This document shows positions 1-6,700 of a stretch of 11,123 nt of DNA, piece after piece (position 1 is the stretch's first letter; every line of letters begins with the position of its first letter). This DNA comes from an uncultured Prevotella sp. (lineage in GTDB: Bacteria; Bacteroidota; Bacteroidia; Bacteroidales; Bacteroidaceae), in NCBI GenBank assembly GCA_937877685.1, contig CALFGU010000207.1, positions 1 to 11,123 of the forward strand, read 5' to 3'. The position numbers were made by a program, and so were the translations under genes. The notes under the pieces are model-generated. The model was not told the DNA's origin and made no database searches. It saw nothing but the letters and a program-made list of their open reading frames with translations.

Positions 1-5
1 ATAAT

Positions 6-1238
6 ATGACGTGCAGAACGTTTCCCGGACTGGGCAATGACCGACCCTCGCTCCTGGGTTACGGATGTATGCGTTGGCCAACGATTCCCAATCCCAACGG
101 TGAGGGAAACGTGATTGACCAAGACGCCGTGAATGAACTCGTAGACTATGCCATTGCCCACGGGGTGAATTATTTTGATACCTCTCCCGTATATGTGCAG
201 GGCTGGTCGGAAAAGGCTACGGGTAATGCTTTGAAGCGCCACCCCCGTGAGTCGTTCTACGTCTCTACGAAGTTGTCAAACTTCTCGGATTACTCGCGTG
301 AAAACTCCTTGGCGATGTATCATCAGTCGTTTAAGGACCTTCAGGTGGATTATATCGATTATTATTTGCTCCACTCCATAGGTGGGGGCGGCATGGAGAA
401 ATTCCGTCAACGCTATGTGGATAATGGTATTTTGGATTTCCTTGTTGAGGAGCGCAAAGCCGGACGCATTCGCCATTTAGGTTGGTCGTTTCACGGTTCA
501 AAGGAAGTGTTTGACGAAATGTTGGCACTTCATGACAAGTATCACTGGGACTTTGTGCTCATACAGATGAACTATGTGGATTGGCATATTGCTAAGGGTA
601 GCGGCATCGGAGCAAAGTATCTCTATGAGGAATTGGAGAAGCGCAATATCCCCGTTCAGATTATGGAACCTCTGCTTGGCGGACGCCTCTCAAAGGTGCC
701 CGACCACGTGGTTGCCCTTTTGAAACAAAAAGACCCTGAACGCAGCGTGGCGTCATGGGCATTCCGCTTTGCAGGTACGCCAAAGGGCGTGATGACTGTC
801 TTGAGCGGTATGACCTATAAGGAACATTTGGAAGACAACATCCGTTCGTTTGCCCCTCTTCAACCTCTGACGGAGGAGGAAAACGAATTCCTGTTCCACG
901 CCGCGAAACTCATGGAGCAGTATCCCACAATTCCTTGCAACTATTGCGCTTACTGCATGCCCTGTCCCTATGGCATTGACATCCCTTCGTTGTTCATGTA
1001 TTACAACAAGTGTGTGAATGAGGGCAATGTGTCAGAAAGTAGTCAGGATGCGAATTACAAGGAGGCGCGTCGTGCTTTCTTGGTGGGCTATGACCGAGCT
1101 GTTGAAAAATTACGCCAAGCTGATCACTGCATAGGTTGTGGTAAGTGTAACAAACACTGTCCGCAGAACATCAAGATTCCTCGCGAGCTCCGCCGTATTG
1201 ATGAGTTTGTTGAAAAACTCAAGCAAAACACGCTTTGA
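6..1238 (+). CDS. Aldo/keto reductase with C-terminal 2[4Fe-4S] ferredoxin-like domain
   Basis: A cytoplasmic oxidoreductase of 410 residues. Residues about 10-290 form an aldo/keto reductase TIM barrel. The usual catalytic tetrad is visible as D58 and Y63 (in NYFDTSPVY), K89 (VSTKLSN) and H123 (YYLLHS). The C-terminal roughly 100 residues carry two cysteine clusters, C311-x2-C314-x2-C317-x2-C320-P and C375-x2-C378-x2-C381-x3-C385-P, which should bind two [4Fe-4S] clusters. This AKR-ferredoxin fusion is common in anaerobic Bacteroidota and clostridia; its physiological substrate is not established as far as I know. The fusion implies electron transfer to or from a ferredoxin-like partner rather than simple NADPH chemistry (inference). 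The ATG at 6 gives a natural N-terminus (TFPGLG...SLLGYGCMR), but only five bases precede it, so an earlier start or promoter cannot be excluded. The gene ends with TGA. DUF1893 follows after 98 bp. Confidence 0.93.
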   Translation: MTCRTFPGLGNDRPSLLGYGCMRWPTIPNPNGEGNVIDQDAVNELVDYAIAHGVNYFDTSPVYVQGWSEKATGNALKRHPRESFYVSTKLSNFSDYSRENSLAMYHQSFKDLQVDYIDYYLLHSIGGGGMEKFRQRYVDNGILDFLVEERKAGRIRHLGWSFHGSKEVFDEMLALHDKYHWDFVLIQMNYVDWHIAKGSGIGAKYLYEELEKRNIPVQIMEPLLGGRLSKVPDHVVALLKQKDPERSVASWAFRFAGTPKGVMTVLSGMTYKEHLEDNIRSFAPLQPLTEEENEFLFHAAKLMEQYPTIPCNYCAYCMPCPYGIDIPSLFMYYNKCVNEGNVSESSQDANYKEARRAFLVGYDRAVEKLRQADHCIGCGKCNKHCPQNIKIPRELRRIDEFVEKLKQNTL

Positions 1239-1258
1239 TAGAGCGCTGTGGATGACGC

Positions 1259-1335
1259 TTCCCCTTTAATCGTTCACCGTTCCCCTTTAACCGTTCCCCT
1301 TTCCCCGTTCATCGTTAACCATTCCCCTTTCCTCC
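1259..1335 (+). repeat. Eleven-unit heptamer array before the DUF1893 start
   Basis: Eleven contiguous 7-nt units fill 1259-1335 without a slip: TTCCCCT, TTAATCG, TTCACCG, TTCCCCT, TTAACCG, TTCCCCT, TTCCCCG, TTCATCG, TTAACCA, TTCCCCT, TTCCTCC. Every unit starts with TT, and the consensus is TT[CA][CA]CC[GT]. The array ends at 1335, one base before the ATG at 1337. It occupies most of the 98-bp gap after the aldo/keto reductase. A period of 7 is not a multiple of 3 and the region is not coding. The leader is strongly pyrimidine-rich with no Shine-Dalgarno. Whether the repeat has a role in translation, or is just a repeat that expands and decays, cannot be told from one copy. Confidence 0.85.
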
Positions 1336-1336
1336 C

Positions 1337-1753
1337 ATGCAAAATCTCATCACCCATCTTCACCAAGGCAACTTCTCTTGCGTCATCCGCAAGGGCGGGG
1401 AAGTGCGTGAGTTTTCGCGACGCGGGGTTGTAGATTTGTATGAACTGCTTGTGCACGACGCCGCGTTTCTTCGCGATAGTGAACTTGCGGATAAGGTTAT
1501 AGGCAAAGGAGCTGCGGTGTTAATGATAAAAGGAGGAGTCATGCGGGTATATGCTGACGTTATCAGTGCCCCGGCATTAGAGTTGTTGCGCACAAACGGC
1601 GTTGACGTCACGTTTCTGACCCTGGTGGCGAACATTAAGAACCGAGCAGGAACGGACATGTGCCCCGTAGAAAAGCGGTGCTTACTCCTTACCGACCTTG
1701 ATGAAATGGTTGAGGAGATTCGCAGTTTTTTAGAACAACAAAGTCTAATTTGA
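1337..1753 (+). CDS. DUF1893 (TM1506-like, deaminase-fold) protein
   Basis: A small cytoplasmic protein of 138 residues matching the DUF1893 family, whose characterised structures (TM1506 type) resemble the cytidine-deaminase fold. Recognised signatures are an N-terminal strand pair (SCVIRKGGEVREFSRRGV, about 14-31), ADKVIGKGAAVLMIKGG (51-67), VYADVISAPALELL (71-84) and the terminal NRAGTDMCPVEK (102-113). C109 sits in the MCPVE motif where related folds place active-site or metal residues. The protein is close to full length for the family. No biochemical function is known to me, so none is assigned. The start at 1337 directly follows the heptamer array, and no Shine-Dalgarno is visible. It is plausibly co-transcribed with the upstream reductase, but nothing in the sequence proves it. 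The next gene lies 186 bp downstream. Confidence 0.85.
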   Translation: MQNLITHLHQGNFSCVIRKGGEVREFSRRGVVDLYELLVHDAAFLRDSELADKVIGKGAAVLMIKGGVMRVYADVISAPALELLRTNGVDVTFLTLVANIKNRAGTDMCPVEKRCLLLTDLDEMVEEIRSFLEQQSLI

Positions 1754-1778
1754 ACGCTCCCCAAAATAGTGAAAAAAC

Positions 1779-1796
1779 GAAGTTTTAAAGAACTTC
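1779..1796. other. Small hairpin downstream of DUF1893
   Basis: GAAGTT (1779-1784) pairs with AACTTC (1791-1796) around a 6-nt loop, 26 bp after the DUF1893 stop. Read on the - strand it is followed by GTTTTTTC, as in an intrinsic terminator; on the + strand only A-rich sequence follows. It is enclosed by a possible 5-bp GCTCC (1757-1761) / GGAGC (1814-1818) pairing. It may end transcription or be part of a structured leader for the S-component gene. This is a weak call. Confidence 0.35.
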
Positions 1797-1829
1797 CGAA
1801 AACAAAAATAGAAGGAGCAAAAACAAAGT

Positions 1830-1841
1830 GCCTAATTAGGC
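1830..1841. promoter_or_regulatory. Perfect 12-bp palindrome upstream of S-component gene
   Basis: GCCTAATTAGGC is a perfect dyad located 98 bp before the start at 1940 and about 35 bp upstream of the putative -33 element. Its size and position would suit a binding site for a dimeric regulator of the transporter gene, but a 12-bp palindrome in AT-rich DNA can also occur by chance. No regulator gene is adjacent. Confidence 0.3.
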
Positions 1842-1876
1842 GCCCTATGTCTCAAAGTAAATTTTGAATTTGAGTC

Positions 1877-1908
1877 TTTGTGGCTCGTCTTTAAGGTGTT
1901 TTTTTTGC
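1877..1908 (+). promoter_or_regulatory. Putative Bacteroidota-type promoter for the S-component gene
   Basis: TTTG at 1877-1880 resembles the -33 element of Bacteroidota housekeeping promoters. After 19 nt comes TTTTTTTG followed by C (1900-1908), which matches the -7 consensus TAnnTTTG except for T instead of A at the second position. The spacing fits the known arrangement. A start point near 1912-1915 would give a 5' leader of about 25 nt before the ATG at 1940. The T-run makes part of the match cheap, so the call is tentative. Confidence 0.4.
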
Positions 1909-1939
1909 AACGTCTAATAGCGTAAGAAATCAGTAGTTT

Positions 1940-2419
1940 ATGAATTATCAATATCAAGCATCTTTGCTCACGTTGAGCAACCTGCGCACGTATCTCTTTG
2001 CCCTGCTTTTCACGGCGGGTAATGTTGTGCTCCCTCAGTTATGCCACCTTGTGCCTCAAGGAGGCCTCATCTTCCAACCTATTTACCTATTCACGATTGT
2101 TGCTGCTTGCCGATGGGGTTGGAGAGTAGCGCTACTCACGGCATTAGTGAGTCCGCTCATCAACACATTCCTGTTTGCCATGCCTTCCGTTGCGATGCTC
2201 CCCGTTGTACTCCTCAAGTCGGTAGTGTTTGCCCTTGGCGTGAGTTGGGCACTGATGGGGAAGGTTCGTAAACCCATGTTGACGGCAGTGTTATGTATTG
2301 TCGGTGCGCAACTTCTCGGTGCGGCGGCTGAATGGTTGTTGCTTTCAAGCGCAACTACCTTGTGGTTCTGCTTGCCTGGTTTGGCATTGCAAATTGCTGT
2401 AGTAAAAATGTTGAAGTAA
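1940..2419 (+). CDS. ECF-transporter S component-like membrane protein
   Basis: An integral membrane protein of 159 residues that resembles the short S-component (substrate-binding) family of energy-coupling factor vitamin transporters found in Bacteroidota. About five to six hydrophobic segments are visible: roughly 17-33, 46-58, 62-80, 86-105, 113-131 and 140-157. The family-like stretch is GNVVLPQLCHLVPQGG (27-42), followed by WRVALLTALVSPLINTFLF (61-79). No ATPase (EcfA) or EcfT gene is nearby, so it would share a module encoded elsewhere, as group II S components do. The substrate cannot be read from the sequence; vitamins, their precursors or other small nutrients are typical of the class. 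The start at 1940 is the first ATG and no Shine-Dalgarno is seen. A 169-bp repeat-rich gap follows before tatA. The S-component assignment comes from remembered family resemblance. Confidence 0.72.
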   Translation: MNYQYQASLLTLSNLRTYLFALLFTAGNVVLPQLCHLVPQGGLIFQPIYLFTIVAACRWGWRVALLTALVSPLINTFLFAMPSVAMLPVVLLKSVVFALGVSWALMGKVRKPMLTAVLCIVGAQLLGAAAEWLLLSSATTLWFCLPGLALQIAVVKMLK

Positions 2420-2581
2420 GGTTTTGAGGTTTTAAGGTCGCTTCGCTTTAAGGGGATAAGAACCATGCGGAGGATGAGTTCCCTTCATGAACATCTTATA
2501 ACCCTAAAACCTCCATTCCTCATAACCTTAAAACCTCACAACCTAATCCCTCATAACCTCATAAATCAAACCTCAAAACCT
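2420..2581. repeat. Octamer-type array and inverted copies before tatA
   Basis: From about 2503 to 2581 the trinucleotide CCT or its variant recurs at intervals of mostly 8 nt (CCT at 2510, 2518, 2526, 2534, 2542, 2549, 2557, 2571 and 2579), in units such as CATAACCT, CAAAACCT and CACAACCT. Immediately after the S-component stop, 2420-2437 (AGGTTTTG/AGGTTTTA units) is the reverse complement of the same repeat and matches 2526-2543 at 17 of 18 positions. Transcribed together, the two arms could form a long hairpin with a roughly 88-nt loop. The array ends about 8 bp before the tatA ATG. It leaves no room for a Shine-Dalgarno. The short reading frame that crosses it is not a gene. Confidence 0.75.
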
Positions 2582-2588
2582 TATACTT

Positions 2589-2756
2589 ATGTTTGGAATT
2601 GGTTTTCAAGAAATCGTAATCATAGCTCTCGTAGTGTTGCTCTTCTTTGGTGGTAAGAAAATTCCCGAACTCATGAAGGGCCTCGGCAAAGGCGTCCGCA
2701 GTTTTAAGGACGGCATGAACGGTAAAGAGTCTGAGAACGACGAAACGAAGAAATAA
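2589..2756 (+). CDS. tatA: Twin-arginine translocase subunit TatA (TatA/E)
   Basis: A 55-residue protein, short even for TatA. It begins MFGIGFQEIVIIALVVLLFF: a brief N-terminal transmembrane helix (about 6-20) with polar Q7/E8 at its start. The TatA hinge FGGKKIPEL (20-28) follows, then an amphipathic helix (MKGLGKGVRSFKDGM, 29-43) and a charged tail ending ETKK. TatA oligomers form or weaken the membrane path through which folded proteins with twin-arginine signal peptides cross after TatC recognises them. No tatB is present; Bacteroidota normally use a minimal TatA-TatC system in which TatA serves both roles. The start follows a repeat array and has no Shine-Dalgarno. The stop TAA at 2754 is in the same reading frame as tatC, whose GTG lies 9 nt further on. 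Confidence 0.95.
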   Translation: MFGIGFQEIVIIALVVLLFFGGKKIPELMKGLGKGVRSFKDGMNGKESENDETKK

Positions 2757-2765
2757 AGTCTCGTC

Positions 2766-3569
2766 GTGCCCTCTGCCCCTCAATCCTTTTGGGAACACCT
2801 TGACGCCTTGCGAAGTAGCATCGTCAAGAGCGCAATAGTCGTAGTGGTTTGCTCCATTGCGACCTTCTGCTTTAAGACCGAATTGTTCGACGTGTTGCTT
2901 GCCCCTTGTTCCGACAATTTTGTAACTTACCGCCTGTTGGAACAGATGGCGGCCTACGTAACTTCGGGTGAGGCAGCGCCCTTACAGCCTTTAGACGTGC
3001 AGTTAATCAATACGGGACTTGCGCAACAGTTTATGCTCCACCTGAAGGCGGCTTTCTCCGTAGGGTTTCTCATGGCCTTGCCCTACATTATCTATCTGTT
3101 GTTCCACTTTGTCTCTCCCGCGCTTTACACTCACGAACGCCGCTTGGGCATTCGCTTGGTGGTGAGCGGGTATTTCATGTTCATGCTGGGGTTACTGCTC
3201 ACTTATTTCTTAATCTTCCCCCTGACGTTCCGCTTCTTGGGGTCGTATCAAGTGAGTGACGTTGTGGCAAACACCGTAACCCTTTCTTCCTACTTGGAAA
3301 CCCTCCTCATGCTGGGTTTGTCAATGGGCGTAGTGTTTGAAATACCCGTAATTTGCCGTCTGCTTGCTGGCGTAGGACTTCTCCGTGCGGGGATGATGCG
3401 CAAGTATCGCCGTCACGTGATTGTGTCCCTCCTTATTCTTGCAGCAATAATCACCCCCACGGCAGATGCCTTTACGCTCTTCCTTGTGGCAATCCCCATG
3501 TGGTTATTGTTTGAAGTGAGCATCCTTGTGGTAAGCAGTAATGAAGTCAAAAGTCAAATTGAAGCGTGA
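2766..3569 (+). CDS. tatC: Sec-independent protein translocase TatC
   Basis: The 267-residue polytopic receptor of the Tat pathway, which binds twin-arginine signal peptides in the inner membrane. FWEHLDALR (8-16) is the conserved cytoplasmic N-terminal motif. Six hydrophobic segments lie near 20-36, 97-117, 131-152, 178-200, 214-230 and 236-256. FVSPALYTHERR (115-126) carries the conserved glutamate E124 (E. coli E103 equivalent). FEIPV (191-195) carries E192 (E. coli E170 equivalent). The first periplasmic loop (about 37-96) is longer than in E. coli TatC, as I recall for Bacteroidota homologues. The start is GTG at 2766. No ATG lies between the in-frame tatA stop and the conserved motif, so this choice is well supported. 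It is almost certainly translated from the tatA transcript. The gene converges on secA, with a terminator between them. Confidence 0.96.
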   Translation: MPSAPQSFWEHLDALRSSIVKSAIVVVVCSIATFCFKTELFDVLLAPCSDNFVTYRLLEQMAAYVTSGEAAPLQPLDVQLINTGLAQQFMLHLKAAFSVGFLMALPYIIYLLFHFVSPALYTHERRLGIRLVVSGYFMFMLGLLLTYFLIFPLTFRFLGSYQVSDVVANTVTLSSYLETLLMLGLSMGVVFEIPVICRLLAGVGLLRAGMMRKYRRHVIVSLLILAAIITPTADAFTLFLVAIPMWLLFEVSILVVSSNEVKSQIEA

Positions 3570-3570
3570 A

Positions 3571-3612
3571 TAAGTAAGTGCGGTGGGTGAGTAAGTAAGT
3601 GCGGTGTCGGCA
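3571..3612. repeat. Tandem 21-nt duplication, first pair
   Basis: TAAGTAAGTGCGGTG occurs at 3571-3585 and again at 3592-3606, giving an exact 21-nt period with variable last six bases. It starts right after the tatC stop. The unit also divides into three 7-nt pieces, recalling the heptamer array near 1259, though that may be coincidence. Confidence 0.8.
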
Positions 3613-3629
3613 GGATTCTATTTCTTGTT

Positions 3630-3671
3630 ACTACTTCTCAAAGAAACGCAACTACTTCTCAAAGAATCGTT
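3630..3671. repeat. Tandem 21-nt duplication, second pair
   Basis: ACTACTTCTCAAAGAA is found at 3630-3645 and 3651-3666, again with a 21-nt period. The trailing bases are similar (ACGCA and TCGTT). It is unrelated in sequence to the pair at 3571-3612 but has the same period and lies only 17 bp away. It precedes the terminator region. Confidence 0.8.
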
Positions 3672-3676
3672 ACTTA

Positions 3677-3704
3677 TTGAGACTAAATTTCCCCCAAGTC
3701 TCAA
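3677..3704. other. 8-bp hairpin beside the tatC/secA terminator
   Basis: TTGAGACT (3677-3684) and AGTCTCAA (3697-3704) form a perfect 8-bp inverted repeat around a 12-nt loop containing CCCCC. It lies next to the main terminator. Read on the + strand it is followed by C and a run of A, so it is not a classical terminator for tatC. It may protect 3' ends or simply be a relic. Confidence 0.5.
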
Positions 3705-3708
3705 CAAA

Positions 3709-3744
3709 AAAAGCAAGTTACTCAGGTGTGGGTAACTTGCTTTT
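3709..3744. terminator. Bidirectional terminator between tatC and secA
   Basis: A 13-bp perfect stem, AAAAGCAAGTTAC (3709-3721) with GTAACTTGCTTTT (3732-3744), encloses a 10-nt loop. On the - strand the hairpin ends in a run of seven T (complement of 3706-3712), making a strong intrinsic terminator starting 9 bp after the secA stop. On the + strand it ends in TTTTATG, a weaker terminator for the tatAC transcript. Confidence 0.88.
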
Positions 3745-3753
3745 ATGTGTTAT

Positions 3754-6700
3754 TTACAAACCTTTGCCGTGGCAGTTTTTAAACTTCTTTCCGCTTCCGC
3801 AAGGACAGGGGTCGTTGCGACCGGGAAGTTGTTCTTTCACGATGGGCTGAGGAGCGCGCTCGCGTGTGTCGCGTTGTGCTGCCTGCTGCATGGAAGATTC
3901 GGGCGATTGAGCGGGACCGTGAGACTCCTGCAACTTTTGCTTGGGTTGCTCGGGCTCAGGCGCTGCTTCGCGCACCTGTTGTGGTGCTTGCACAGGGATT
4001 TGTGCGCGCATCAAGGTGGCAACGGTCGCATTGTTAATCTTGTTCACCATGTCGTCAAAGAGCTTCACACTCTCGAGCTTGAAGATAAGAAGGGGATCTT
4101 TCTGTTCGTAGCTGGCATTGTGCACAGAGTGTTTGAGTTCATCAAGAGCGCGGAGGTTTTCCTTCCAAGCGTCGTCGATGTTGTGGAGAAGGATGGCCTT
4201 TTCAAAGTCTTTCACCACTTCCTTGCTTTCACTTTCATACGCCTTCTGGAGGTTTGTGCGGATGTTGTAAACGAGCTTGCCGTCCGTAATGGGGATGAGG
4301 ATGTTTTCATAGACATGCGACTGCTGCTCATACACCTGCTTGATGACGGGAACTGCGATTTCCGCAAGGCGGTCTGTGCGACGCTTGAAATTCGCCATAG
4401 CTGCCTCGAATGCCTTTTCGAAAAGGTCTTCCTGCTTCATTGAAGCGAACTCTTCAGCAGTGAAAGGCGCTTCCATAGCCATGATTTCGATGAAACTATC
4501 TCGGAGGGCATCGTAGTCGGCACTCTTTTCAACGATATAGATACAGCGGTCCCAAATCATGTTTGAGATATCCATGCCAATACGTTCCCCCATGAGGGCG
4601 TGACGACGCTTTTCGTAGATAACAGAACGCTGTTTGTTCATCACGTCATCGTATTCGAGGAGGCGTTTACGGATGCCGAAGTTATTTTCTTCCACCTTCT
4701 TCTGCGCACGTTCGATGCTGGAGTTCACCATTGAGGATTCGAGCACTTCGCCTTCCTTGAAGCCGAGTTTATCCATCACCTTCGAAATCTTGTCTCCGCC
4801 ATTGAGTCGCATGAGTTGGTCTTCAAGCGACACGAAGAAGATTGACGAACCGGGGTCTCCCTGACGACCGGCACGACCACGGAGCTGGCGGTCAACACGT
4901 CGGCTTTCGTGGCGCTCCGTACCGATAATGGCAAGACCACCTGCCGCTTTCACCTCATCGCTCAACTTAATGTCCGTACCACGACCCGCCATGTTCGTTG
5001 CGATAGTCACCGCACCCTTACCGTCTGTGCTACGACCCGCATTCTTTACAATATCAGCTTCCGCTTGGTGAAGCTTAGCGTTCAACACCTGGTGAGGAAT
5101 GTCGCGCATGCGGAGCATACGGCTGAGGAGTTCGGAGATTTCTACGCTTGTTGTACCAACGAGGGTGGGGCGACCGGCATTGCGCTCCTTGATAATCTCT
5201 TCGATTACGGCTGCATACTTTTCGCGGTTCGTTTTATAGACACGGTCGTTCTGGTCATTGCGATTATTTGCGGGACCATTGAGATCCTTCCACTGCATAT
5301 TGGTGGGGATTTCCACCACGTCGAGTTTGTAGATGTTCCAAAGTTCACCTGCTTCCGTGCTTGCCGTACCTGTCATCCCTGAAATCTTATGGTACATGCG
5401 GAAATAGTTCTGAAGGGTAATCGTAGCGAAAGTCTGCGTAGCCGCTTCCACCTTTACGTGTTCCTTAGCTTCTACGGCTTGGTGGAGACCGTCACTCCAG
5501 CGACGACCTTCCATAATACGTCCTGTCTGTTCGTCAACGATTTTTACCTGACCGTCCATTACGACGTAGTCCACGTTGAGGTCGAACATCGAATACGCCT
5601 TCAAGAGTTGCTGAATGGTGTGAATACGCTCACTCTTTACGGCATAGTCGGCATAAAGTGCGTCTTCGCGCTCAATGCGTTCTTCATCGGGGAGCCCCAA
5701 TGCCTTAAGCGCAGAAATTTCTGCCGTAATGTCGGGAAGCACGAAGAGGGTTTCATCACCCACCTGCTGTGCCAACCAAGCAGTACCCTTATCCGTGAGG
5801 TCGCAAGAGTGCATCTTTTCATCCGCCACGAAATAGAGGGGAGCAACAGCCTCAGGCATGCGCTTATTGTTGTTCTCCATGTAAATCTCTTCCGTACGGA
5901 GCATACCCGTCTTCACTCCAGGTTCAGAGAGGAACTTGATGAGGGGCTTGTTCTTGGGAAGCGCCTTATGAGAACGGAAAAGTTGGAGGAAACCTTGCTC
6001 ACGCTGTTCCTTATTATCCGAATCCACGAGTTTCTTCGCCTCAGTGAGGAGTTGCGTAGCCAGTTGCTTCTGAACAGTTACGAGTTTTTCGACAAGGGGT
6101 TGGTATTGCTCAAACAACTGTACGTCACCCTTGGGCACAGGTCCCGAAATGATGAGCGGCGTACGGGCATCGTCGATAAGCACAGAGTCAGCTTCATCGA
6201 CAATAGCGAAATTGTGCATGCGCTGAACGAGATCCTTGGGACTCATTGCCATATTGTCGCGCAAGTAGTCGAAACCGAATTCGTTGTTTGTACCATACGT
6301 GATGTCGGCTTGGTAAGCACGACGACGCGCTTCGGAATTGGGCTGGTGCTTATCGATACAGTCCACCGAAAGTTCGTGGAATAAGTAAAGAGGAGCGTTC
6401 CAGCGGGCGTCACGTTTTGCCAAATAGTCGTTGACCGTTACGACATGCACACCGTTACCCGTAAGTGCGTTCAAATAGATAGGCAAGGTAGATGTAAGCG
6501 TCTTACCTTCACCCGTAGCCATTTCGGCAATTTTTCCCTGATGGATTGCTACGCCACCAAACAACTGGCAAGGATAGGGGTCCATGTTCCAGTCGCTTTC
6601 TTCAAAGTCATCGTCGTAAAGCGCTTTGTCACCATCAATCTGCACTACGTCGGGATACATCACCGCCATCTCACGGTCGAAGTCCGTAGCGGTAAGCACA

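Noticed and set aside
1259..1335. CRISPR-like array
   Set aside because: Units are 7 nt, contiguous and without spacers; no cas genes are present.
2465..2656. 63-codon frame starting before tatA
   Set aside because: It consists of translated octamer repeats and then overlaps tatA out of frame.
3745..4443. + strand frame of 232 codons over the secA 3' end
   Set aside because: It overlaps the conserved SEC-C tail and C-terminal domain of SecA on the opposite strand; no family resemblance.
5389..6384. Long + strand reading frame (331 codons) opposite secA
   Set aside because: It lies wholly antisense to well-conserved SecA sequence and its translation shows no recognisable family; a shadow of codon bias.
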